Source: Phenylobacterium sp. J426 (GTDB taxonomy: Bacteria > Pseudomonadota > Alphaproteobacteria > Caulobacterales > Caulobacteraceae). From it: a stretch of 64,000 nucleotides of DNA. Positions 39,012 through 49,473 of this stretch are shown here, one piece after another (the first letter of the stretch is position 1; each line of letters starts with the position of its first letter). The translations under genes and the position numbers were made by a program. The notes below the pieces were generated by a model. That model saw only the letters and a list, made by a program, of their open reading frames with translations, made no database searches and had not been told where the DNA came from. The stretch is taken from positions 1,922,001-1,986,000 of the forward strand of contig NZ_JAJOMY010000001.1 in assembly GCF_024699945.1 (NCBI RefSeq), given 5' to 3'.

Positions 39012-40037
39012 TCAGGCGGCCGTCGTGCTCTTCGCCACATAGGCGTCGATGTCGGCCACGTGCCGCGCGACGGCTTCCGGCCCGAGGAAGGCGCCGGTGA
39101 AGCTGTTCTTGGCGAGCGTCACCAGCTCGTCGCGGGTCAGGCCGACGGCTTCCGCGGTTTCGGTCCAGTTCTGCGCGAGGTAGCCGCCGAAGTAGGCGGG
39201 GTCGTCCGAGTTGATGGTGGCCTTCAGACCGAGCGCCAGCATGCGCTTCAGCGGGTGCCGCTTGAGCTCGTCGACGACGCAGAGCTTCAGGTTCGACAGC
39301 GGGCAAACCGTCAGCGTCATGCCTTCCGCCACCAGCCTGCGGACCAGCGCCTCGTCCTCGAGCGCCCGGTTGCCGTGGTCGATGCGGTCGACGCCCAGGA
39401 CATCCAGGGCTTCCCAGACATACTCCGGAGGACCCTCCTCACCGGCGTGGGCCACCAGCTTCAGGCCCCGCTCGCGAGCCGCCTTGAACACCTTGGCGAA
39501 TTTCGAGGGCGGATGGCCGACCTCGGAGGAGTCGAGGCCGACCCCGAGGATCCGGTCCAGATAGGGCTCGGCCGCCTTCAGGGTGGCGAAGGCGGCGTCC
39601 TCGTCCAGATGGCGCAGGAAGCAGAGGATCAGGCTGGAGCTCATGCCGAACTCGCGCTCGGCCTGAGCCATTCCCGCGAGCAGGCCGTCGGCGACCACCT
39701 GGAAGGGGATCCCGCGGTCGGTATGGGTCTGGGGATCGAAGAACAGCTCCACGTGCCGGGCGCCGTCGGCGGCGACGCGGCCGAAGTAGGCGAGCGCCAG
39801 GTCGCGGAAATCCTCTTCCGTCTGCAGCACGCCCGCGCCCTGGTAGTAGATGTCCAGGAAGTCCTGCAGGTTCGAGAAGGCGTAGGCGGCGCGCACCTCC
39901 TCCACCGACCTGAACGGCAAGGCCACGCGGTTGCGCCTGGCGAACTCGAACATCTGCTCGGGCTCGAGGCTGCCCTCGATATGCAGGTGGAGCTCGGCCT
40001 TCGGAAGGCCGCGGATGAAGTCGGCGAGCGCAGTCAT
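39012..40037 (-). CDS. Adenosine/adenine deaminase family protein
   Basis: A 341-residue metal-dependent deaminase of the adenosine deaminase superfamily. The HLHIEGSLEPE motif near residue 18, the HAGEEG near 197 and the late NSDDPAYF hold the metal and catalytic residues. The start LPKAELHLHIEG is typical of the adenine deaminase subgroup (adenine to hypoxanthine), which I judge more likely than adenosine. It stands alone in a purine-salvage role; divergent from the mechanosensitive channel gene. Confidence 0.85.
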   Translation of the reverse strand: MTALADFIRGLPKAELHLHIEGSLEPEQMFEFARRNRVALPFRSVEEVRAAYAFSNLQDFLDIYYQGAGVLQTEEDFRDLALAYFGRVAADGARHVELFFDPQTHTDRGIPFQVVADGLLAGMAQAEREFGMSSSLILCFLRHLDEDAAFATLKAAEPYLDRILGVGLDSSEVGHPPSKFAKVFKAARERGLKLVAHAGEEGPPEYVWEALDVLGVDRIDHGNRALEDEALVRRLVAEGMTLTVCPLSNLKLCVVDELKRHPLKRMLALGLKATINSDDPAYFGGYLAQNWTETAEAVGLTRDELVTLAKNSFTGAFLGPEAVARHVADIDAYVAKSTTAA

Positions 40038-40132
40038 GCCGGGAGCATCCTCCCTTCCGCGAGTGGGTCAAGCGCAACCTTAAGGCGCGCGGCGGCCGGA
40101 ACGCCGTCCGCCACCCCGGCGTTCGCCAGCCG

Positions 40133-41155
40133 ATGGACCTCGACCGTTTGCCCGGCTTCGTGCTGTTCGCCATCGGCCGCACGCCGGTGACGCTCGGCGG
40201 CATCGTGGCGGGCCTGGCGGTGATCCTGGCCGGCATGCTCATCGCCCGGCTGGTGGGCGGGGGCCTCCGCCGGCTGCGCGGCCGCGCCCGGCACGGCGCC
40301 GCCGCCCTCTACATCGTCGAGAAGCTGGTCACCTATGGCGTCGTCCTGATCGCCATCATCGCCGGCCTTTCGACAGTCGGGCTGAACCTGTCGTCGCTCG
40401 CCGTGTTCGCGGGCGCCGTCGGCGTCGGCATCGGTCTGGGCCTACAGGGCGTGGTGAAGGAGTTCGTCTCGGGGCTGGTGCTGATCTTCGACCGTTCGCT
40501 GAGCGTCGGCGACTTCGTCGAGCTCGAGGATGGCAAGCGCGGCGTCGTGCAGGAGGTGGGCCCGCGCGCCGTGCGGATCCGCACCAACGACAACATCGAC
40601 CTCGTGATCCCCAACTCGAAGTTCATCGAGGGGCCGGTGGTGAACTGGACGCTGCGGGGGCACACGCGCCGGATCCACATACCCTTCACCGTGGGCTACG
40701 GCTGCAACCGGGAGAAGGTCCGCGACGTCGTGCTGGAGGCTGCGCGCAGCGTGCCGTTCACCCTGCCCGAGACCGACACCGAGAAAAGCCAGGTCTGGAT
40801 GACCGGCTTCGGGGCGTCGGGCCTCAACTTCGAGCTGGTCGTCTGGCCGACCCTGGAAGCGGTCAAGCGGCCGGGCGCGATGCACGCGGCCTACACCTGG
40901 GCGATCGCCGAGGGGCTCGAGCAGGCCGGCATCGAGATTCCCTTCCCGCAGATGGACGTCCGTCTCCGCAGCCTGTTCGGCCAGGAGGGCGAGGCGGCGC
41001 GGCGCGCGCTGCGGCTCGAACAGCCGTCGAACGAGGCTCAGGCGACCGAACCCGCGTCGCACACCGTCAACGATGCGGCGGAGGACCTCGCCCGTCCCTT
41101 CGCCGGGTCCGGCGAGGACCGGCCGCTGTACGACGATCCCGACCCGCGGACCTGA
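40133..41155 (+). CDS. MscS-family mechanosensitive ion channel
   Basis: A 340-residue small-conductance mechanosensitive channel. It has three predicted membrane helices: near residues 17-40, 60-85, and the pore helix GAVGVGIGLGLQGVVKEFVSG near 95-115. The beta domain follows with DFVELEDGKRGVVQEVGPRAVRIRTNDN and IPNSKFIEGPVVNW, then the C-terminal domain and an acidic tail. Channels of this size are normal MscS homologues and protect against osmotic downshock. It is followed by the DgcA gene after 65 bases. Confidence 0.9.
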   Translation: MDLDRLPGFVLFAIGRTPVTLGGIVAGLAVILAGMLIARLVGGGLRRLRGRARHGAAALYIVEKLVTYGVVLIAIIAGLSTVGLNLSSLAVFAGAVGVGIGLGLQGVVKEFVSGLVLIFDRSLSVGDFVELEDGKRGVVQEVGPRAVRIRTNDNIDLVIPNSKFIEGPVVNWTLRGHTRRIHIPFTVGYGCNREKVRDVVLEAARSVPFTLPETDTEKSQVWMTGFGASGLNFELVVWPTLEAVKRPGAMHAAYTWAIAEGLEQAGIEIPFPQMDVRLRSLFGQEGEAARRALRLEQPSNEAQATEPASHTVNDAAEDLARPFAGSGEDRPLYDDPDPRT

Positions 41156-41220
41156 GATCGGCCGCCATACCGCCGCTTGAGGTCGACGGGCCGTCCAGGA
41201 TCGGTGAGAAGGGGCGTCCG

Positions 41221-42195
41221 ATGGCCCCGACGCTCTCCGCCCGTTTCGAGCGCCTGCCGCTCCGCGCGCCGTTCCGCATATCGCGCGGCGTGAAGACCCA
41301 TGCCGAGGTGGTGGTGGTCGAGCTGTCGGACGGCGGTCTCACCGGCCGCGGCGAATGCGTTCCCTATGCACGTTATGACGAGACGCCCGGCAAGGTGATG
41401 GCGGCCTTGCGTGGGGACCCGGAGATGTTGATCGACTCCCTGCCGCCGGGGGCGGCGCGCAACGGCCTGGACTGCGCCTTCTGGGACCTGCTCGCCAAGC
41501 GCGAAGGCGAGGCGGTGTTCGACATGCTGGGCCGCATGCCGCCCGAGCCTGTCCCATCCGCGGTGACCATCAGCCTGGATGCGCCCGGCGGCATGGCCGA
41601 GGCCGCGGCGGCGGCCCGCGAGGCGCCGTTGCTGAAGGTGAAGCTCTCCGCCGACCGGCCGGCCGAGCGGCTGCTGGCGGTCGCCGAAGCCGCGCCCGCC
41701 GCCCGTCTCATCGTCGATCCCAACGAGAGCTGGACGCTGGACATCCTCAAGGCGATGGAAGCGCCCATCGCGCGCTGCGGGGTGGTCCTGGTGGAGCAGC
41801 CGCTGCCCGCGGGCCGGGACGCCGCCTTGGAAGGCCTGAGCTACCCCGCGCCCATCTGCGCCGACGAGAGCGTCCATACCCGCGAGGACTTGCCGGCCGT
41901 GCTTCGCCGCTACCAGGCGGTGAACGTGAAGCTCGACAAGGCCGGCGGCCTGACCGAGGCCGTGGCGCTGGCGCAAGCCGCCCGCGCCGAGGGCCTCTCG
42001 CTGATGGTGGGCTGCATGGTGGCCAGCTCGCTCGCCATCGCGCCCGCCTTCGTCCTGGCCGGCGAGGCGGACTTCATCGACCTGGACGGGCCGTGGTGGA
42101 TCGCCGGCGACAGGCCCGGCGGCTGCCGCTTCGAGCGGGGCGTGCTCCATCCGCCACAGCCAGGCTTCTGGGGCGATCCGTCGCCTGCCGGTTGA
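41221..42195 (+). CDS. dgcA: N-acetyl-D-glutamate racemase/dipeptide epimerase DgcA
   Basis: A 324-residue enolase-superfamily enzyme of the dipeptide epimerase/DgcA group. It has the N-terminal capping domain (RGVKTHAEVVVVEL), then the barrel: catalytic KVK pair in LLKVKLSADRP, metal ligands IVDPNESW, VEQPLP and ICADES, and the second-side lysine in VNVKLDKAGG. It contributes to the breakdown of D-glutamate or to cell-wall peptide recycling. The partner DgcN is not found here. The start ATG has GAGAAGG upstream. Confidence 0.8.
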   Translation: MAPTLSARFERLPLRAPFRISRGVKTHAEVVVVELSDGGLTGRGECVPYARYDETPGKVMAALRGDPEMLIDSLPPGAARNGLDCAFWDLLAKREGEAVFDMLGRMPPEPVPSAVTISLDAPGGMAEAAAAAREAPLLKVKLSADRPAERLLAVAEAAPAARLIVDPNESWTLDILKAMEAPIARCGVVLVEQPLPAGRDAALEGLSYPAPICADESVHTREDLPAVLRRYQAVNVKLDKAGGLTEAVALAQAARAEGLSLMVGCMVASSLAIAPAFVLAGEADFIDLDGPWWIAGDRPGGCRFERGVLHPPQPGFWGDPSPAG

Positions 42196-42252
42196 GTTGA
42201 CAGCTTGAGCGCATCGGCCGCTTCATCCGACGATGTCGTTCGGGGAGGGCGG

Positions 42253-44070
42253 GTGACAAGCGCGGCTGCAGAGCCTACCGGCACCATCGAGGTGGCGCTC
42301 GCCCACGCCGCGCATCTTCTCGCCCGCGATCCGGCCCTCGCCGAGAGCCAGGCGCGCGAGATCCTCAGCGTCGCCCCGGAACATCCCCACGCCCTGCGCC
42401 TGCTGGGCGCGGCCCTGCGGCGGCAGGGCGAGACCGAGGCGGCCGAGGACGCCTACCTGCGCTCGGTGAAGGGGTCGGTGCAGGACCCGCAGATGATCGC
42501 CGCCGCGAATGCCCTGGTGAACAACCGGCTGGCCTACGCCGAGCAGCTCTTGCGCGAGCGGCTGAAGGCCCAGCCTACCGACGTCGCCGCCATCCGGATG
42601 CTGGCCGAGACCGGCATGCGGCTCGGGCGGTACGAGGACGCCGAGAACCTGCTGGCGCGCTGCGTCGAGCTGGCGCCCGGCTTCACGCCCGCCCGGCACA
42701 ACTATGCGACCGTGCTCTACCGCCACAACAAGCCGGTGGAAGCGATCCGACAGCTGGACGTGCTGCTGGCGGGCGACGAGCACAACCCCGCCTACCTGAA
42801 CCTGAAGGCCGCCGCGCTTGGGCGTATCGGCGACTACGAGGACGCCATCGTCCTCTACGGGAAGGTCGTCGCCGCCCATCCGAGGCATCCCAAGACCTGG
42901 ATGAGTTACGGTCACGCGCTGAAGACCGTCGGGCGGCAGGCGGACGCGGTGGAGGCCTACCGCAAGAGCCTGGCGCTGGCCCCCAACCTCGGCGAGGCGT
43001 GGTGGAGCCTGGCCAACCTCAAGACCGTCAGGTTCACGCCCGAGGATGTCGCCCAGATGGAGAGGCAGCTCGAGACGGATGAGCTCGCCGACGACGACCG
43101 TTTCCACCTGCACTTCGCCCTGGGCAAGGCCTACGAGGACCAGGGCGCCTACGAGCCGTCCTTCCGCCACTACGCCGAGGGCAACAAGCTCAGGAAATAC
43201 GAGCTCTCATACGATCCGGAAGAGACCACCATCCACGTCCGGCGGTCCAAGGCGCTGTTCAAGCCGGACTTCCTGGCGGCGCGGACGGGCCAGGGGTCCT
43301 CAGCGCCGGACCCGATCTTCATCGTCGGCCTGCCGCGCGCGGGCTCCACCCTCGTCGAGCAGATCCTCTCCAGCCACAGCCAAGTGGAAGGCACGCAGGA
43401 ACTCCCCGACCTCATCGCCATGGCGCGGAAGCTGGGCGGGCTGGCCAAGAAGTCATCGGCGGGGCGCTATCCTGACATTCTGGCGGAGCTTTCGCCCAAG
43501 GCGCTCTACGACCTGGGGGAGGAGTACCTCGCCCGCGCCGAGGTCCACCGGAAGCTTGGCCGGCCGTTCTTCATCGACAAGATGCCCAACAACTGGGCGC
43601 ACCTGGGCTTCATCCACCTGATCCTGCCGAACGCCAAGGTGATCGACGCGCGACGCCACCCGCTCGGCTGCGGCTTCTCCGGCTTCAAGCAGCATTTCGC
43701 GCGCGGTCAGGGATTCACCTACGACCTGACCGACATCGGCAGGTACTACGCCGACTACGTGGAGCTGATGGCGCACTTCGACCGGGTGCTGCCGGGCCGG
43801 GTGCATCGCGTGATCTATGAGCAGATGGTGACCGATCCGGAGGCGGAAGTCCGCAGGCTGCTCGAATACTGCGGCCTGCCCTTCGAGGCGGCGTGCCTGA
43901 AGTTCTACGAAAACGACAGGGCGGTTCGGACCGCGAGCTCCGAACAGGTCCGTAAGCCAATCTTTACCGACGCCGCAGACCACTGGCGTAACTACGATAT
44001 CTGGCTCGGTCCGCTGAAGGCGGCGCTGGGTCCTGTTCTGAACGCGTACCCGGAGGCGCCAGCGTATTAG
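42253..44070 (+). CDS. TPR-repeat sulfotransferase
   Basis: A 605-residue protein: N-terminal tetratricopeptide repeats (about residues 15-310, repeated A..LL......P....A patterns) followed by a sulfotransferase domain with the PAPS-binding VGLPRAGSTLVEQILSSHS near residue 357 and a downstream DKMPNNWAHLGFI and DARRHPLGCGFS. Proteins of this two-part form often lie next to TonB-dependent receptors in Caulobacterales and Sphingomonadales, as here (27 bases apart). I choose GTG 42253, with GGGGAGGGC upstream; a longer frame to 42205 has no clear ribosome site. Confidence 0.8.
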   Translation: MTSAAAEPTGTIEVALAHAAHLLARDPALAESQAREILSVAPEHPHALRLLGAALRRQGETEAAEDAYLRSVKGSVQDPQMIAAANALVNNRLAYAEQLLRERLKAQPTDVAAIRMLAETGMRLGRYEDAENLLARCVELAPGFTPARHNYATVLYRHNKPVEAIRQLDVLLAGDEHNPAYLNLKAAALGRIGDYEDAIVLYGKVVAAHPRHPKTWMSYGHALKTVGRQADAVEAYRKSLALAPNLGEAWWSLANLKTVRFTPEDVAQMERQLETDELADDDRFHLHFALGKAYEDQGAYEPSFRHYAEGNKLRKYELSYDPEETTIHVRRSKALFKPDFLAARTGQGSSAPDPIFIVGLPRAGSTLVEQILSSHSQVEGTQELPDLIAMARKLGGLAKKSSAGRYPDILAELSPKALYDLGEEYLARAEVHRKLGRPFFIDKMPNNWAHLGFIHLILPNAKVIDARRHPLGCGFSGFKQHFARGQGFTYDLTDIGRYYADYVELMAHFDRVLPGRVHRVIYEQMVTDPEAEVRRLLEYCGLPFEAACLKFYENDRAVRTASSEQVRKPIFTDAADHWRNYDIWLGPLKAALGPVLNAYPEAPAY

Positions 44071-44097
44071 GCCGCTTCAGCTCTCACTGGGGGAAGC

Positions 44098-46411
44098 ATG
44101 AAGGCGAAGGATCGTAACGTGGCCCGCTGGTCGGCCGGCCTGATGGCCACGACCATGCTGACGGCCGTGGCCGCGCCCGCGGCGGCGCAGCAGGGCGGCG
44201 GCGCCACCCTCGAAGAAGTGGTGATCACGGCCCAGAAGCGGTCCGAGAACCTGCAGGACGTGCCGATCAGCGTTCAGGCGCTGGGCACGGAGCGCCTCGA
44301 CCAGCTGCAGGTCTCCGACATGGCGGACTACGTGAAGTTCCTGCCGAACGTCACGGTCCAGGCGTCGGCGCCCGGCTTCAACACCATCTACATGCGGGGC
44401 GTCGCCTCGGGCGAGAACAGCAACCACTCGGGCCCGCAGCCGAGCGTCGCCGTCTACCTCGACGAGCAGCCGGTGACGACGATCACCGGGCCCCTCGACA
44501 TCCACGTCTACGACATCGAGCGGGTGGAAGTGCTGGCGGGCCCGCAGGGCACCCTCTACGGCGCCAGCTCCCAGGCCGGCACGATCCGGATCATCACCAA
44601 CAAGCCGTCGACCTCGGGCTTCGAAGCGGCCTACGACCTGGAGGTCAACAGCGTCGCTCACGGCGGCGTCGGCTATGGCGTCGAAGGCTTCGTGAACCAG
44701 CCGCTGGGCGAACGCGCCGCGGTCCGGCTGGTCGGCTGGGCGTCGCATGACGCCGGCTACATCGACAACGAGCAGGCCAGTCTCACCTATCCGACCGGGC
44801 CGGTGACCATCAACAACGCGGCCCTGGCCGAGGACGACTTCAACGAGGTCGATACCTACGGAGCCCGCGCGGCCCTGAAGATCGACCTCGACGACAACTG
44901 GTCGATCATGCCGACCCTGAACATGCAGCGGACGGAGGGCGACGGCGCCTTCTTCTACGACCCGGGCCGCGGCCGGCTGAAGACCGCCCGCTTCCGTCCC
45001 GACAAGGGCGACGACAAGTGGGCCCAGGCCGCGCTGACGGTGCAGGGGGCCGTCTCGAACCTCGATCTTGTCTATGCCGGCGCTTACATGAAGCGCTGGA
45101 TCGACGGCGAGAGCGATTACTCGGACTACGCGTACTTCTACGACACGCTCTACGGCTACGGCGCGTACTGGTACGACGACGCCGGCGACAACATCGACAT
45201 CAGCCAGTACATCCAGTCGAAGGACGTCTTCAAGAAGCAGAGTCACGAGTTCCGTGTCTCGACGCCCGCCGACCAGATGATGCGGGTGACGATGGGCCTG
45301 TTCTACCAGGAGCAGACCCACAACATTCAGCAGCGCTACAAGATCGACAACCTGGCGGACTCGATCTCGGTGACCGGCTGGCCCGACACGATCTGGCTGA
45401 CCAAGCAGTTGCGGACCGACAAGGACTACGCCGCCTTCGCCGATGTCAGCATCGACGCCAGCGACAAGCTGACGCTGAACGCCGGCATCCGCTTCTTCAA
45501 GGCGCGCAACGGGCTGAAGGGCTTCTTCGGCTACAGCGACGGCTACAGCTCGCGCACCGGCGAGGCCGCCTGCTTCGGTCCCGAGATCGTCGAGGGTAGC
45601 CCCTGCACAAACCTGCTGCAGCTGACCGAGGACAACGGCGAGACCTACCGGCTCAACGCCCAGTACAAGTTCGACGACGACCGCATGGTCTATGTAACCT
45701 ATTCCACGGGGTACCGGCCGGGCGGCGTCAATCGCCGCGGCGGCGACCCCTATCAGCCGGACTTTCTCAAGAACCTCGAGTTCGGCTGGAAGACCACCTG
45801 GTTGGAAAACAGCTTGCGGTGGAACGGCGCCGTCTTCAGCGCGAAGTGGGACGACTACCAGTTCTCGTTCCTGGGGCAGAACGGCCTCACCATCATCGCC
45901 AACGGCGGCAAGGCCAAGATGCGGGGGATCGAGACCGATGTCTCCTGGGCCGTCGCCGAGGGGCTGTCGATCAACGGCGCGGCCAGCTACATCGACGCCG
46001 AGCTGGACGAGGACTACCGCAACACCCCCGGCGGCCCGATCCTGGCGCCCAAGGGCCAGTCGCTGCCGGTCACGCCCAAGTTCAAGGGCAGCATGTACGT
46101 CCGCTACGAGTGGGAGGCGATGTCGGGCCTCGACGCCCACGTCCAGGGCGCGGTGGTCCACAACGGCTCGGCCTATCCCGATCTCCGTGCGGCCGACCGG
46201 GCGCTGGTGGGCAAGACGCCCGCCTACACCACCTTCGACATGACGGCGGGCCTGACCAACGGGTCCTGGCGGGTCGAGGCCTTCGCCAAGAACCTGTTCG
46301 ACGAGGATGGGCAGGTCGACCGCTTCGTGGCCTGCGTGGTCTGCACTCGCGTCTGGGTCACCCCCCATCCGGCCGCGGATCATCGGCCTGAGGTTCGGCC
46401 AGACGTTCTAG
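44098..46411 (+). CDS. TonB-dependent receptor, frameshifted at the 3' end
   Basis: Outer-membrane TonB-dependent receptor of about 770 residues. It has a signal peptide (ending AVAAPAAAQQ), a TonB-box-like EEVVITAQKR, the plug domain (residues about 40-170, with YMRGVASGEN and RVEVLAGPQGTLYGASSQAGTI), and the barrel, ending FGQTF. The frame shifts by +1 at the six-C run 46361-46366, after which the last dozen residues are correct only with five Cs. The surface loop around residues 335-370 is very rich in Asp and Tyr. The adjacent TPR sulfotransferase is a common neighbour. Substrate unknown. Confidence 0.85.
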
Positions 46412-47280
46412 GCGTCGGAAGGGGCGGCGGATCCAAGCCCCGCCGCCCGCTCCGGGATATCGGTCGAGACCTTGCCGGGGAACTTGGGCGGCCGCTTCTC
46501 GAGAAAGGCCGCCACGCCCTCCCGCACGTCAGGTCCCGCGCCCAGCTCCATCGACAGCGGGCCGTCGAGCTTCAGCAACTCCCACGGGTCGGGGGCGGAG
46601 CCGTACTGCCAGAGCATCTGGCGGGTGAGGGCTATGGAGACGGGCGCGGTGTGCTCGGCGATTTCCAGGGCGATCTCCTTGGCTCGGGTCAGCAGCCGCT
46701 CCGGGGAGACCACCTCGCTGATCAGCCCGCCGGCGAGCGCCTCCTCGGCCGGGATCAGCCGGCCTGAGAGGCACCAGCGCAACGCCTGCGGCAGGCCCAC
46801 CAGCCTCGGCAGGAACCAGGCGCTGCCGGCCTCCGGCACCAGGCCGCGCCTGGCGAATACGAAGCCGAACCGGGCCCCCTCGGCGGCGATGCGGATGTCC
46901 ATCGGCAGGGTCAAGGTCGCGCCGACGCCCACCGCCGCGCCGTTGATCGCCGCGATCGAGGGCTTGCGGCAGCGGAAGATCGCGCCGACGAAGCCGCCGT
47001 CGGACGGCCGCGCCTGGCCCGGCCCGGCGAAGGCCACGGACCCCTCGGCCCGCGTGTCGAAGGCGCCCGCGCCGGAGGAGATGTCGGCGCCCGCGCAGAA
47101 GCCGCGGCCCGCTCCGGTGACGATCACCACGCGCACCTCGTCGTCGGCGTCGACGCGCCGGAACGCGTCGGCCAGTTCCGCGCCCATCTGACCGGTGTAG
47201 GCGTTCAGCTTTTCGGGTCGGTTCAGGGTGACGGTCGCCACCGGACCATCGGTCTCGTAGATCAGGGTCTCGTAGCCCAC
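46408..47280 (-). CDS. Enoyl-CoA hydratase/isomerase family protein
   Basis: A 290-residue crotonase with an oxyanion-hole segment GRGFCAGADISSG near residue 65 and GAAVGVGATLTLPMDIRIAAE near 115, and VPEAGSAWFLPRLVG with the catalytic-position glutamate. The start is GTG 47280, preceded by GGGAGG at five bases; no ATG is near. It is convergent with the TonB receptor (overlapping at the stop) and divergent from pabB. Substrate unknown. Confidence 0.85.
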   Translation of the reverse strand: MGYETLIYETDGPVATVTLNRPEKLNAYTGQMGAELADAFRRVDADDEVRVVIVTGAGRGFCAGADISSGAGAFDTRAEGSVAFAGPGQARPSDGGFVGAIFRCRKPSIAAINGAAVGVGATLTLPMDIRIAAEGARFGFVFARRGLVPEAGSAWFLPRLVGLPQALRWCLSGRLIPAEEALAGGLISEVVSPERLLTRAKEIALEIAEHTAPVSIALTRQMLWQYGSAPDPWELLKLDGPLSMELGAGPDVREGVAAFLEKRPPKFPGKVSTDIPERAAGLGSAAPSDA

Positions 47281-47367
47281 GGGCGCCTCCCTAGCGCTTT
47301 GCCGGAAGGAGAGCCCCGTTGACGAGGCGGCAGGCAAGCAGGCCGCGACCGATGCTATACGGGCGCC

Positions 47368-48711
47368 GTGACCGCCGATCCCGCCAGCCAGACGCTCGCC
47401 CACGACGCGCACGCCTTCGTGGCGCGGATCGATGGGCCGTGGTGCGATCCTGTCGCCGCCATGGCCGCGTACGCGGATGAGGCCTACGCGGCGCTGCTGC
47501 TGTCCGGACGCGGCGGCTGGTCGTATCTGTTGCGCCGGCCCGACGCGGTCGGCGAGGACCTGCCGGCGATGCTTGGACCGCGTGCGGCCCAGGGCGACGA
47601 TCCGCCGTTCCGGTGCGGGGTGCTGGGACTGGCGTCTTACGAGCTGTCCGCCCGGCTCGAGACGGTCGCGCCGCAGGCCCGCGATCCGGCCTGGCCGGAC
47701 CTGACGCTCGCGCGATATCCCGCGCTGCTGGCCTTCCACGCGGACGACCGTCGGCTCGTCGCGATCGGCCGGGGCGGCGATCAAGCCCAAGCCGAGGGGC
47801 GGGCCCGCGATGCGATGAGCTGGCTCGAGGCGCCGCCGTCCGCCCCGCCGTCCGGCGGCCCGCTCGCCGCCGAGGTTGCGGTGTCGCTCGACGACCGGGA
47901 TCATGCCCAAGCCGTGGCCGAGACCGTCGGCCGTATCGCCGCGGGCGAGATCTTCCAGGCCAACCTGGCGCGCGCCTGGCGCGGACGGCTGCGGTCAGGC
48001 CGCACGCCCTTCGACCTCTTCCGCCGACTGGCGAAGGCAAGCCCGGCCTCCTATGCCGCCTACCTGCGACTGCCGCGCCGCGCCGTGGTCTCCAATTCGC
48101 CGGAACGTTTCCTCTCCGTCCGCGGGGACGTGGTGGAGACGTGGCCGATCAAGGGCACCCGTCCCCGCGGCGGCGATCCGGCCGCGGACGAGGCGCTGGC
48201 CCGCGAACTGCTGGCCAGCCCGAAGGATCGGGCCGAGAACCTGATGATCGTCGATCTGATGCGCAACGACCTGGCCCGCGTGTGCGCGCCCGGCAGCGTC
48301 CAGGTCCCGGAACTCGCCAGCTTGCGCACCTACGCCAACGTCCACCACCTGGTCTCCCGCGTGCGTGGGCGGCTGGCGCCGGGGCGGTCGGCTTGGGACT
48401 CCTTCCTTGCCGCGTTCCCGCCGGGCTCGATCACCGGCACCCCGAAGCTGCAGGCCATGCAGGTGATCGCGCGCCATGAGCCGCCGCGCGGCCCCTATTG
48501 CGGCAGCCTGTTCTGGGCGGGCTTCGACGGCGCCCTGGAGGCCAGCGTGCTGATCCGCACCGTCGCCTTTGTGGAAGAGGCCGGCGGCTGGCGCTTCGAG
48601 GCCCGCGCCGGCGGCGGCGTGGTGGCCGACAGCGACCCGCACGCCGAGGCCGCCGAGACCCGACACAAGATCAGCGCCATCCTGGCGGCGCTCACCGGAG
48701 AGGGGCCATGA
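47368..48711 (+). CDS. pabB: Aminodeoxychorismate synthase component I PabB
   Basis: A 447-residue chorismate-utilising enzyme of the PabB/TrpE family, making 4-amino-4-deoxychorismate for folate. It has the chorismate-binding motifs SPERFLSVRGD, IKGTRPRGGDPAADEAL, ENLMIVDLMRNDLARVC and FPPGSITGTPKLQAM. The GTG start at 47368 is placed by the ORF end and the divergent gene. It overlaps pabC by four bases (ATGA), giving a coupled folate pair. A glutamine amidotransferase (PabA) is not seen. Confidence 0.85.
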   Translation: MTADPASQTLAHDAHAFVARIDGPWCDPVAAMAAYADEAYAALLLSGRGGWSYLLRRPDAVGEDLPAMLGPRAAQGDDPPFRCGVLGLASYELSARLETVAPQARDPAWPDLTLARYPALLAFHADDRRLVAIGRGGDQAQAEGRARDAMSWLEAPPSAPPSGGPLAAEVAVSLDDRDHAQAVAETVGRIAAGEIFQANLARAWRGRLRSGRTPFDLFRRLAKASPASYAAYLRLPRRAVVSNSPERFLSVRGDVVETWPIKGTRPRGGDPAADEALARELLASPKDRAENLMIVDLMRNDLARVCAPGSVQVPELASLRTYANVHHLVSRVRGRLAPGRSAWDSFLAAFPPGSITGTPKLQAMQVIARHEPPRGPYCGSLFWAGFDGALEASVLIRTVAFVEEAGGWRFEARAGGGVVADSDPHAEAAETRHKISAILAALTGEGP

Positions 48712-49473
48712 GCATCGCCCAGGAAGATCGCGGCTTCACCCTCGGCCACGGCCTCTTCGAGACGATCCTGTGGGACGGCGTCGAGCTGGTCCACTGGGAC
48801 GCCCATCTCGACCGGCTCATGCGGGCCTGTCCGGTCCTTGGGCTGCCGGAGCCCGACCGTCTCGCCTGCCGTCAGGAGGCGGAGGCCGCCCTGGACCGGG
48901 CCGGGGCGGCGTCGCGCGCCGCGGTCCGGATCAACTGGAGCGCCGGCCCCGGCGGGCGTGGCCTCGACCTGCCAGCCGTGCTCGCGCCGCGGCTCACGGC
49001 GACCGCCGCGCCGACGGCGGCTCCTGCCGCGCCAGCCGTTCTGGCGACCAGCGCCGTCCGCCGGAACGCCGGCTCGCCTGCCGCGCGGCTGAAGACGCTG
49101 GCCTACCTCGACAACGTTCTGGCTCGCAGCGAGGGCGCGCGCCGCGGGCGGCGACGAGGCGCTGATGCTGAACACCCGCGGCGAAGTCGCCTGCGCCGCG
49201 GCGGCGAACATCTTCTGGATCGCCGGCGGCGTCGTCCGCACGCCGGCGCTCGACTGCGGGGTGCTGGACGGGATCATCCGGGCCGAGGTGCTGCGAGCCT
49301 GCGCCCGGCTCGGCGTCACCTGCGAGGAGGTACGGGTCGGGCCGGAGGCCCTCCATGGCGCCGCGGTCTTCCTGACGAACAGCCTGATCGGGGTGCGGCC
49401 CGTCACGCGTCTGGACGGGCGGGACCTGCAGGCCTCCGACCTCGTGGATCGCCTCGCCGAGGCCCTCGCCTAG
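48708..49473 (+). CDS. pabC: Class IV aminotransferase, probable ADC lyase PabC, frameshifted
   Basis: PLP-dependent fold-type IV protein of about 254 residues, whose neighbour pabB makes aminodeoxychorismate lyase the likely role. The N-terminus has GHGLFETILWDG, and the PLP lysine lies in RLKTLAYLDNVLA. The C-terminal half (MLNTRGEVACAAAANIFWI; TNSLIGVRPV) is in the +1 frame. The break is near 49138-49150, in a GC-alternating stretch, where ARAAGGDEALML would read on. It ends overlapping the regulator gene on the other strand. Confidence 0.8.

Noticed and set aside
40099..40124. GAACGCCG-N10-CGGCGTTC inverted repeat before the MscS gene
   Set aside because: It is a perfect repeat, but a single copy with no regulator nearby; too weak to call.
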